Of a DNA stretch of 64,000 bases, positions 13,601 to 25,600 are shown piece after piece (positions within the stretch are counted from its first letter, which is position 1; every line of letters starts with the position of its first letter). Where the stretch lies: NCBI GenBank assembly GCA_014338405.1, contig JTDE01001369.1:30499-94498 (forward strand). The letters are read 5' to 3'. Under the pieces are notes generated by a model, which was not told where the DNA came from, did no database searches, and was given only the letters and a program-made list of their open reading frames with translations. Source of the stretch: Paragonimus skrjabini miyazakii (lineage: Eukaryota; Platyhelminthes; Trematoda; Plagiorchiida; Troglotrematidae). The translations under genes were made by a program, and so were the position numbers.

Positions 13601-16600
13601 AAATGTAGTGATTAAACAAAAGAACTCGTCTGACAATCAAAGCCAAACACCCGCTTCCTAACCTCCTCGTTGCTCAGTCGTTGGTGCCACCCGATACGAG
13701 CGATTGAACGCAGACATCGGTGGTCAAATACCTGAAGACGGTTCACGTCTTCTACTCTGATCGGCCGTGTTTCGCTGCCGTAAAGTAATACAGCCCTCAT
13801 TGTTGTCTGATATACGCGACCCTTAAGTTTCAGAGAGATACCTTTCTGTCGCCATAAGTGCATCAGATTAGTAAACACCGTTCTAGCCTTGGAATTATGC
13901 GCCTCTATTTCATTCCCTACACCTCCGCCGCCCCCGCTGATGCAGCTTCCCAGGTATAGAAACCTGTCAACAAACTCTGGGACTTCATTATCTAACATTA
14001 AATCTACGTAACCACAGCAATCTTGCAGAAGCACTTTGCATTTCGAGGCTGCACAGCGCATTCCGAAATACTTAGCAGGACGTGAAATAGCATTTAGCAT
14101 TGCTTGCGCTGCTTGAAAGTTGTCAAACAGCAACACCTTATCGTCAGCATAATCAAGATCAGTCAGCCTTCCACCAGGTAGGAGGTCCACACCGGCATCT
14201 TGTGACTGCCGGAGACAATCCTCCATTATTTCGTCCATGACGAAATTGAACAAAAATGATGAAAGGGGACAGCCTTGACGAACGCCGCTCCTGGTGCTGA
14301 AACTGTGACAGCTCACCGTAAACCCTAACCTGGGCCGAGGTGTGGGAGTAAAGCGCCGACAGTATGTTCACATACTTGGTCAGTACACTCCTGCGTTTAA
14401 GCGACTCTAAAAGTGTGGATCGATCCACCGAATCGAATGCACCTTTATAGTCGAGAAATACGCCAATTGTTGGCCGGCGGTATACATGACGCTGCTCCAA
14501 AATTTGACGAAGGGTACAAATATGATCTATACATCTCCGGCCAGGACGAAACCTCGCCTGTTCTTCTCTGATGTTTAACTCCCGAACTGCCGTGAGTCGA
14601 CGAAGTATGATGGAGGCCAGAACCCTAGAAATGACTGGGGTCAAACTAATTCCCCTATGGTTTTCACAAGAGCTTCTGATACCTTTCTTGAATATAGGAA
14701 CTATTATCGCGTGACTCTAGCACAGAGGGATGATCTCCATCATCCACACAAGTTGAAACAGCTGAGTCAAGACCTCATCTAACACATCTCCACCTTCTTT
14801 AAAAACTACTGGCACGAGATCATCTAGACCACCAGACTTATTACGATTGAGAGCCGAGATGCAATTGCGAACCTCAGTCTCAGTGGGTGGTGCTAAATCT
14901 ACCGACCAGGGCATTACATCAGAAGGTTGTGGAGGCAGTACGGTAGAAGCAGGAGGCCAGCTAAATTGACCGTCAAAGTGTTCCGCCCAACGCTCCAACC
15001 TCCTGGACTTATTATAGATTAGTGTGCCATCTGCCTCGCTGATAGCTTCACTGACAGACGGTCGCCTAAGAACAGTAGCACGGATTAGCTTAAAGAGTTT
15101 GCCGGTGTTCTCTGAAGTAAAAGCGATTTCCATTCCCCCAACTTTCTTCAATAACCAAGCCTCACGATCAGCCTTTAGACTACGTTTCAGTTTCCTACGC
15201 ATATCTTTTCTAGACTTATTATGTAAACTACTGGGAGGAATCTTCCGCCTGGCTTCTAACAACTCCCGAGATTTCTCTGAGATCCAATGTTTATTAAACT
15301 TATGTACCGCTGTGCCGCATGCTACAGTGCCTGTTTTCTGAATAGCCTGTGAGATTTGTGTCCAGCAGCTATTAGGGTCTTCGGAGTGAATGCCACTAAG
15401 ACAGCTTTCTAATCTGGTTTGGCACTTATGCTTTACCGATGGTAAGGCCAGTTTCTCAATAACTAATCGTTGCCGTCGATCGGGTCGCTGCCCAGCAAAA
15501 GTAAGAACAAAACGACAACATACCAATGCATGATCTGAGTCCAAGTGCGTGTTCCGATAAGAACGACAGTCTTGAATGCAACCACGCCACCTGTAACCAG
15601 TAGCTATGTGATCTATTTGAGATCAGGCCTGATTCGGAGAAGGTGGGCGCCAAGTATAGCAATGACGTGCATGATGCCTAAAACTAGTGCTGGCTAAAAA
15701 TAGGTTATACTCAGCGCACAGCTGCAACAATCGCCCACCATTATCTGACCGATGTGACGCTATCCCAAAACTGTCACCTAAACGAGATTCCACCCCAGCA
15801 AGGCGGCCGACCTGAGCATTCATATCTCCGGCCAGAACGACTATATCAGAACCACGTGTCGACCGAAGGAGAGCGGCCAGATCTGAGTAAAACGCGTCTT
15901 TGACGCCGACGTCAATACAGTCAGTAGGAGCGTAAGCAGACAATGAATAAATTTCCGAAAGTCTTGCGTCTAGAACCGGCCTTAACAGAACCTGCCAAGC
16001 GGACGGTACAAAGTCTACTGTTAACAGGAATCCAATCTATCAATGAGGCTGCAGCCGTCGTGCTAAGGACTATACCCACTCCAGCCTGACCTGTAACGGC
16101 GGCTGGGAAGTCACCCGAAGTGTATAACCAGTATCGGGTAGACAATGTGAATGCTGTTAGTTCCATACGTCTTGGATCTTAGTCTCCAAGATAAAGCAGA
16201 TAATCGACATGCAATGAGTCTAACGTTCGTGCAAGAGCGGCCTGTTGACCTATCTGTTTTAGAGTGCGCACGTTGAAGGTACCTATATTAATTCGCATTC
16301 TAGGTCTAAGCAAGGGAGTGGAGCTAAATGTCAACAGACGGAACTTGCCGGCTCAGTGTTACCACGGTTAGCTACATCTGTTCTGGGACCTGTGGAGTAA
16401 CTATCAGAAATGGAGGTCGGGAGGGGCCTGAGATCCAAATTTAATAGAACAGTGGGGAAGGGGTCAGAGGCAGCATGTTTTCGCTTATCCATCCTGCTGT
16501 ATGCAACAGATAGGGCGACCCAGTTTATACTACGACACGGCCGATGCAGTATGGAATTACTTGTGTTGTGACTATTCATGGTTGTGTGTGGGCTGATATA

Positions 16601-19600
16601 CCGCCAGGGCGTCCAGACGTAGACAGGAGAACGATTAGGGTTCTCAACCAAAGCCTTTGGCTAAAAAGCCTACACCGCAAGGCAGCGGGTGGGTGGTAGT
16701 GTACCAGAACTGGTACATTTTTCGAAAAAAGATGCCAACCTTCTCCCAACCCCCAACCTGGAGGACCAGGAGACTGGCTTGTGAGACCTCTACCTATTGG
16801 CCTGCCTGGCAGTGACTTTATTGGTGTGGTGGCCACACCGTCCAGTGTAGCCCAATAGGTCATCGAGATGCGCGAGCCGTTACACCGCGTCAAGGCCCAG
16901 TCTCGTTGTGACATGAAATCGGCCACATCTTTCAATATCGTAGGCCAAATTATCCTCCGCCGCAGTAGATCGAACACGCTCTCTCGTCCCATGTGAACAC
17001 CTAGGTGTGCCACTCGAACCATGCGTTCTCTTTGGCTCACTGAGATGAAGGACAAATTTCGAGGTCACAGCTCGCTCTGCACTGCCACATCAACGGCGAG
17101 TTGGGCGTTCTGAAGGTGTAGCCGGCCCCAGATTTGTACCAGCTCATTCAGTTGCGAAAATAACGTCTTTGGTTTGGCTCCTGTCAGTAAATGCTTAGAC
17201 AACTCGCGTACTTCAGGGTCTTACTGTCGACTGCCCAATATCTCTTTGTCGACAACCAGTACTCCGTTCAGGGGTATGGCTTCAGATGGCACCTCACTCT
17301 TCTACACTGGTCGAGACAATGCGTCAGGTACCTCATTGTTTCTACCATTGACACGCCCAGTTGCAAAGTTGAACGCTTGCAGTCAAAGTGACCAGAGTGC
17401 CAGTCGTCCACGCGCATCCTTAGCCGTTTTTAGCCAGATCAGGGTTTTGTGGTCCATCTCAACATGAAAGATGTGCGCTTTCGGGTAGATCCTCCACTTC
17501 TCTAGTGTCTGAAGGTAGCTAGAACGTTGCATAGGCCAAACGGCATCCTAAGAAATTTGTACTGCTATTAGTTTACACAGAATGCGATTTTCGCTCTGTC
17601 TTCCCATGCCACTGGCAAATGCCAGTAACCAGAACGCAGGTCTGTGATATTATTTCAGCTTCGTGCAAGGGTGCAAGGATCTCTTTCATTTGGAGCAACG
17701 GGAACGCGTCTTAGATTGCCACTCGGTTCAGCTATTCGAAATCGACGCAAAACCGTTAGGTTCCAACTGCTTCCCCGGTCGAAATGACAGGCGACAAAAA
17801 TGGACTGCTTGTCCGTTGAAGTATTCCTTTCGCCAGCATCTCCTTTAGCTGTCTTTCCGTTTTTGAAATCAGCTTCAATGGTATACTCAGGTATATTGGT
17901 CTGCATTCCGCACCCGGCTATAAGTCTACCGAGTGTTTAATCCATGTACAGAATTCGTCTGATCATTCGCATTAGTAAGTCAGCAAACTCATCAAAACAC
18001 TGAATGATGGTTGGGAACGGACAGTCCGGCAGAAATTTCCCAGAGATGCTGCCCACTCAGCACTGCTCCTTCGTCTGTTCGCGATGGAACTTCACGATAT
18101 CATCATTAATGCGTGATTCATTCCTCTCTAGGTCAATGTTTGTCTTCGGTTGACGTAACAAATCGGCGCCTATTATCGTCTTTTTCACACTGTCAGTCAC
18201 TGATGTTGCTTGTCGTAGCCTGGAATTACCTATCGGAATTTCAACATCCTGAGTGCCCAGTACTTTTAACGCCATTATCTTGATCGTGACTACATTCTAG
18301 TTATTGGGCTTGATGGGCATTCTTCGCACTTTGTTTGTAATTGACGACCCCGCCCTCGCGTCTGCTACCACAATTGTTTGTTCTGTTTCTGTCAGCATCT
18401 TTATCGGTGGAACGTCCCCAAGACACGTTGGTACCACAGGAAAGTAAGAAAAACGTCTGTTAGAGCAATGACAAGCAGTGTTCCACCGCGTTACACACAA
18501 GGCAACGATTACGGTATGGTTGCTCACGTGACGTCGTCTAATTTGTCATCCTCTCGGTTCCACATTCGCCTTCAAACCTTCTACTGCCTTCGTCAGTTGC
18601 TCCACTTTCTCCTCAAGCTCCCTCACTACTATCAGTTCACCTTCTGTCCGTACGGGTAGGCACTGTGCAATTCCGACCAGTCGTTTGATGCCCGTGATTC
18701 CATAAGACTCACCCATCCGAATAATCTACTGCAACTCCGGCGGTAAACTCTGGATAAACCGTTCCTTCATCAATCTGTTGTTCGCTTTCTCATCCACTTC
18801 CGACATGCTCAGAGTTAACCGCCATAATAGGTGTTGATAGTGGACCAGAAGGTATTGCCTGTCCAAAAACCGGTGCCATAGAAACGATCCATTGCCCGCT
18901 ACCGGCCTTTTTCCTCAGTACATTACTAAATCAGTGCTGCCCGTGTTTCTTGATTCGAGGCTGTAGCCTTTGTTTATTTGCTCAAGGCCTAGGTCGCCTT
19001 TCCCCGTCCGGTCAGCAGTGATCCCAGTGTTGTCAAAACTTGTGCCTCACCCTGTGGTCCGCTGAACTCTGCAGTCGTCCCAAGTTTCGGAAGTCAACCT
19101 TCCACGTTTTCAGCCATGACTGAGCTTGACCACGGCAGCCTCATCGTGTTGGGTTCAGGGTATGGCACCAGTGTAGTAAAACGTCGCCCAAAAAAGCACA
19201 TATTTTACTGTCCAACCCGCTCGTTCCCACGCCACACGCGACCTCGCATTTATAAGCCGGAATTCCAGTCCATAACCCAACAGCGGTTTCCGATCACACG
19301 CCTTGTGTACTTCTTTTAGGTCCTGCGCGTGTGACCAGCGTCTTCCGTCGTTTTTTCCATCTTCCATTCCTTGTCCGTTCGTGCGGTTTCTTTGAGCAAT
19401 CGTTGGTCCGGTCGCCCGTGTTGTCTGCAATCCACTCGCTGTGAGCTTTGGACATATCTCATCGCTACGTTGAGATATTCTATCGAGTGTTGGAAAACTT
19501 GCACCTCTGGATTTGTCATTCATCGCAATATGAACCATATAACGAGATTCGGAACGATCCTGGAAGGTTTGCATGTGTACATCTGGAGTTTGATGACAGA

Positions 19601-22600
19601 AAAATATGTCTGACCACAACAGTGTACTGAAAAGGAGCTTTCTGTCTTTTGATTCTCATACGGCTAACTTCTTATAATCACTCACTAGGGTGTCAAATAT
19701 TTTAATCAGATGAGTAAATAGAACACCATTTTTCAGTGTATTTGTTGTCATATTGATAGCGGATGGGTTATCCTACTTCCTGCCACAATCCTTTTCAGAA
19801 AGTCAGATACATCTTATTTTATCCTCCGACAATATTCTGCTTTGCTTGTTTATCACCTCGGATATCCAAGTCGTTGTGCGCCTGAATTATCCCCGAGAAA
19901 TGATTAGACACGATACTGAGTCAACTTTTCGATTCAGTATAGGCGACTTTGCTCACAGATGTGGAAGGTGATTAACTCAGTGACACCCTTATATCGTCTG
20001 AATTCATGGTTACACACAGGCCATTGTAACTACTATGTTCGAAGATCAAACAGATAGCTGGATCATTCGCAGTGCGAGGCAACTGTGGATTAGCAAACAC
20101 ATTGTTCAGTGCTACAAGAGTCGTTGATTGGACAAAGAAACAGTCGACGATTTTGTCATTATGTCTACTTTCGTTGGTACATATCACGTACAGCTGCCCT
20201 GTCCATATGTGATAAATCTAAGAGGAGGTTATACAACAAGTGCTGCAGACAACAAACATCCTGATGTCTACCAAACAGTTAACAATGTAAAGAGTATGAA
20301 TGGCGCAAACCGAACGCATAGACTAACTAACGGTTCCTCTTAGTTTTTCAACTGGAACTATCGTTCAGACCATAGGATTAACTAATCACAGTGTGCATGT
20401 GACTGGATTTACTACAGAACGGAAAACGTTTCTGCACAATGTTGTCGATCTTGCAAACGGTTGTTCCCATTGACCACCAGCGAAGTGGTGGAAAGCTGTT
20501 TCGACCTAGCTGGGTCTCATCATCACCACGCACGCCGGAGAGACCCAACTAAGTCGAAACAGCTGCCCACCACTTCCCTGGTGGTCACTGGGACCAACCG
20601 TTAGCAAAATCTCTTTCTCAACGCATTCTGGGACTGTGGTGGATGCTTTCTCGTTTGCAGGTCAACCAAAAAACGGTTGACTGATTTCAGTTTGGGAACA
20701 AAAGGAAGCGCAACGGCTAATGTAACTAATGTTGTCGATCAGCTGGGTGAAAAATATTGGCATACGGCTCTTGTCACTATATGTCGTTGACAAATGTTTA
20801 AGTAGCACTTTGCATATTGCGTGGGACCCTATCAAACATTGCTGTTTTACAGTCAATAAACACGGCTAAAGTAGTCCTTCGTATGAATTGAGATATGTGC
20901 GTGTTCCTAGGGTCTTCTCCGAGTTCGAATTCATTTCTCAGCCTATCGGCAAATGGTTTGTTTTCCTTGTGCAGACAACGTTGACGGCAATAGGCATATG
21001 TAAGGCTGCAGTGAAATGTTACCGCATACATCGTGTGAACGTATGTTGTTGTCCTTTCTCGTGAACTTCAAGCCAGAAAACACTGCTCCAACATCTTGTT
21101 CCCAAAACGTTTACGTAAGGAATAGTAGTTCTAGTGTTTTAAGTAAATTTTTCAAAGATAATGATGTACTAGGCTAATGTCTAATGCAAGTTGGTTTTAC
21201 TCTAGTAGCCAAGAAATCTATGCGACAATCTGAGTTTTACTCACAACCTAATGTGGTGGATCGTTTCCATATGATACCTTGAGTTCAATGACACAGCAGT
21301 TAGTAAGGTTGCATGAAAGCATGGGCAGTGGTAAAGATATTCACTATTGCCGAGCAGTAAAAACAGCAGAACTCATATTTAATGCATTTTCAAAAGCACC
21401 TAGCTGGAAAATTTATGCGAATCTAAAGGTTGCTATCTGTTTTGAGTAATGTCCAGTTTATAGCAATCATCTGAATTCACGTCTTCGAACTTCAAATCTC
21501 TTTCAGGTGATGCCCCGTCACAAAACCACTTGCGACAACGACGTTGAGATCAACATTCCATAATCAATATCGACTTGGAGAGTACTGTTTGTCTGCTCAT
21601 TGTAAAACAACCAGCAGTCGGCATTGTCGTTGCATCCGCTTTTCGATATATCTCATTGTCCCTCTAGTGTTCGGGTGAGTGGGCGTAGTCTCTCCATTGG
21701 GCTCCTCAAATTACTTGTGAAATAAGCAAAACCACGCACAATGCGCGCATTCCAATGGGGCATCGCGAATTGCATGCAATAAGTCCACATTTCTCATAAG
21801 TATCGATGGACAAAAGGGGATTTCGGTTTTCATATAAACTGAACATCACCCACAATTGACCGCAACTGTTGAATTCTCATAGACCATATTCCATTGACAA
21901 CCACGTGCACTGGTCCGCCCCTCAGCCTAGTCAACAGAAGGCAGGTGGACAGCCAGACAACTAGACTACCCACTAGATCAGATGTGAAAGTGGGTCGGCC
22001 TGTGCACGCCGTGCCAAGGTCAACACGTGCAGTATGTGGAGTTATGATGATTGTGACGCAGAACCACTCATGCCGGAGATTAGGTAAACGATAAGTTTGA
22101 TAAGATCACGAACAAATGAAGCAACCAGATCCATTGTTCGTCTTTGTCCCGACCACAGCGTGGCCTGTAGTGACAAAGGAGAAAATCGCGTGAAACTCAA
22201 TCTGGCCCGGGACAGATACCGGGATATTGGGTTGCGCAAGAGGGAGGATGTGATAATGACTGACCAGGTGCAACCCGATCAGCCTCATTATCACCAGTAT
22301 ATGGATAGTTCGCTGTTATATTATATCTGATAAACTATCGAATGAGGACAAGGTTGTACTAATTTTAGTATTCGCGTAATTTCAGCGCGATTGAACAAGC
22401 TAAGACCCAGATAAATCAAAAGGAAAACTTATAGTAATTTGCTCTGGATTCCATAAGTTGTAACGTTGACTATTTCACCGTTCTTGATAGGTAACCAGAC
22501 TAACCTTAAAGTATGAAATTTTGGTACAGCCTAGCAGCATATTTCGAAATGCTTGGATGTCTTGGGCATGGGTTGTAAACTTGCAAACATATTTATAAGC

Positions 22601-25600
22601 TGCAAACTGAGTGGGCTTGGAGGTTACTGAACCTACATATATGGAATTCGCGTGTTTAGCCGAATGTGAACGGTTAAATGTGACGTACTTTCATTTCATC
22701 GGAATGTGTGTGAGCAGACAAACAGCTATTGTCAACGTCCTTAGCGATTCAAGATCAACATGTATTATATATATATATATATAAGCCAACTTTGATGCAA
22801 GCTGTTCGACTACATTATAACAGTCATTGTAAAACAAGCGTGGTGATACTGGTGAACACGTGAGTTTGACGGACGCACTTACCTGCGTTGCTTTCGACCT
22901 CCACGGCGCTTGCTTATATGTGGATTGTCTTTTCGCATTGCCTTGGTTTTGTACATTTCAATTTGCGTATACAAACGCTTCAGTTCACGCTGATGAAAAA
23001 GAAAAAATAACCAGATGAACGGAAGTCATTCAAACGTATGAGCACGCGTACATCAACTAAGGGTTACTACTTACCCGAATCACTTCTGGATCCATGTCAG
23101 CCAAGTTCACATCTGCAATATCCAAATCCCCATTAAGCGTTAGATTCAATTTGCCTGACGAGGCCAAGTTAGGGTCCGCTGAATAAGGAGCTGCTGGCGT
23201 CGTCCTCGTTCGGCTGGCCCCGGCGGTTGTACTTGATGGTCGATAAACTGACCAGGCCTATGAAAGGCAGTAAACCAAATACGCCAGATAAACCATTATG
23301 TGATTAAGCAAGTTGTCAAATTGTGACCAAGACATGAAAATATCGAAGCTTTGCTGACGTAATTTGATAGAAATGAACCCAGGACGGCTAACACCATGTT
23401 TTGGTAACAATGTTCTCCAGGTAAATATTTGGTTGGCGTACAGAGAACCAAATCAGCAGTATTAGGTAAAATGTTCATAGGTGGCGCTGATGGATTCCGG
23501 CGTAAACTACTCGAGAAATCCTGGTTGGGCAGTCAATCGGCTGGATCATTTGGTAGATTTCATATGACAGTTGGTTGGGTGAGTGAATAGGTCCAAATGT
23601 GAAATTTCTGAGCTTCTGGCATGGCTTCGTATCTCAGCTGGTAGAGCATCTGTCGCGTCTGGGTATGTTGTTTCTGTCGCTGGTTCGAATCCAGCCGAAA
23701 TCCAGATTTTTGGCAATTGGGTCTTTTCTAAATCTCAAGCTGTTGTTCTGAGGGGACGTACTGTGTGTTAAAAGTGTCACTCTTTGGCGGGCACTCTGGA
23801 TGATCTATCAGCTAGAAACTGACATATCTCGTTTACTTCGGACGATTCTTCAAATCAATGAGCCACTTGTAAGCGAGACAATACAACTCCACTGAGGTGT
23901 TTTTGGTCAATTAGTGTTCAAAGGTTCTGGTTAAATGGGTTCCTCGCGCCCTTTTTGCTTTTACGATACTGTCATCAACATCTAGTAGCATAACATCAAT
24001 TAATATACAACAGGAAGATGGTTAAAATGTGTTTAACAGGGACATTAATCAATAGACTCTAGGTGTATCATCCCGTTTGGTGCATTTTCACTCACCTTCG
24101 GGCCAAAGATTAAAATCATGTTGACGGTGACCGTGATATGGGAACGGGCGAAGTAGAGAAGAAACACGTAATCTGGATGAACAGAGTACCAGATGAGGTG
24201 CCTTTGGGAAAGAACAGGAAAGATGCACATCAGCAACACAAACTTTCAAAATTAATAGGTGATAGAAATCAACACGGTGTGAATCAGGTTAATCGCATAT
24301 AACTGACGTAATTCTGCCACTCAAAGAAGTGCAATTCAAATCGTCCGGCGTTAGTTGCTGAGACGGTCATTGTGCCATAGGATTGCAGGGTGTCTAAACA
24401 ATTATTGCTCGCCAAAAGGTCTCCCACCTTCACTGGAACAATACAGACAACCATTACTGCAGTTACTAACTCTATTCCATTAAGACAGACAGTTGAATGG
24501 TAATGTTGAGTGTGCCTTTTACTCTTCATTGAGTAATATTCCATTCCATTTGGGAAGACATTCGGAAAGGTCATCGTGTGAGATGCATATACACACGGTC
24601 AGTCCATGTACAGCCGTGACCAAGATGAGCTGAATGGGTCATCGTTGCAGAAGATGGCCACAGCCAACTTCACATGGTGTCGACAGGAAACCTGAAACGC
24701 AGTTTATCTGGATGTTTCCAGATGATAACATAAGACACAGGATCGACGACTAACAACTAATCCTGGCAGCCTCAAGAGTTCATACTTTCAAACGAATGCT
24801 ATACACAAACCCTCAAGGCGTCACGTTGACACCGCTGACAGTTCGGTCACCCTCATTATTCTGCCAAAGTGAAACCACTGCTGACTTTTCATAACTACCT
24901 TTAATCAACTGTTCGGCTCCTATATGTTAAAAAGGGCCTACTAGGCTTTTCAGAGGAGACAGCAGGGTTTAGATTGTTGGCCAGTCATCCTTCGATTCCC
25001 CGCCAACGCTGTCTTTCAGCTGCATTCGGAAAGTGATCCAACTTTGCAATCAGTTCTAGTGAATTGATTGCGGTCTCTGGAATTTGTTCTAACAAAAATA
25101 ATCAACAAAATTGTGTACACATGGACAATCCGAGATTGCACTGGTCTGTGGCCTTCTCCTGAATGTTATGGGTACTAATCCAACAGCTCTTCGAAGTGGA
25201 TACTCGCATGGGTGCACAACGCACACCTCCGGCTCCACTGAGATGAAGACCTAGCGAGCTATCGCAGCTAGCATTCACCAGATGCACTAGCGCGGAGGCG
25301 AGGTCAACGTTCCGTTTGGCGTACATTGCGAAAAAACCGCCAAGCTAGTGAGCAGATCAATAAACAGCCAAGTCAATTCACCTCGGGCCTACCATTCCCC
25401 GTCCGGTCCGGACTCGGTTGAGTTCAGCAAGCGTGTGTTCTCACGCGAATGCGCGTGTGACCCAGGGGATGGATTAGACCAATCCGAACGGATGGATGAG
25501 AGAGGTACGAGGAGCGACGAGGGACGGCGCGCGAGTGTAAAATCAATACCAACGGATCGACAGATGGGTAAATAGATGGATACACAGACAGACAGGCAGA

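Larger units (their letters stand above)
13038..16912 (-). mobile_element. full-span RTE-type non-LTR retrotransposon with 10-bp target-site duplication
   Basis: Element of 3875 bp on the minus strand. Its 5' end begins GTCACAACGAGACTGGG and its 3' end is (TGA)5. Both ends are flanked by the 10-bp direct repeat ATGAAATCGG (plus strand 13028-13037 and 16913-16922). Removing the insert and one copy restores continuous gypsy integrase. The GC-rich 5' leader spans about 16310-16912, followed by a single endonuclease/reverse transcriptase region. A short TGA-type simple tail is typical of RTE elements. Inactive because of multiple stops and frameshifts. Confidence 0.9.
12350..19625 (-). mobile_element. 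degraded Ty3/gypsy LTR retrotransposon, interrupted by an RTE insertion
   Basis: Minus-strand element with parts in the usual order: 5' LTR, primer-binding site, gag remnant, protease, reverse transcriptase, RNase H, integrase. All coding parts carry stops and frameshifts. The 3' end fades at about 12.35 kb, inside or just after the integrase C-terminal region, and I find no 3' LTR there. About 3.9 kb of the span (13038-16912) is a later RTE insertion in the integrase. The whole lies in the last intron of the GPCR gene, on the same strand. Confidence 0.85.
19626..22882. other. last GPCR intron, proximal part
   Basis: Contains the 20.45 kb palindrome, a family A SINE tail (21843-21885), the second dispersed-repeat copy and a TA microsatellite. 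No further exon with matching phase was seen. Confidence 0.6.

Noticed and set aside
23624..23700. Functional tRNA gene
   Set aside because: A and B boxes and the T arm are good, but the anticodon arm does not fold and diverged copies with a shared tail exist, which fits a SINE.
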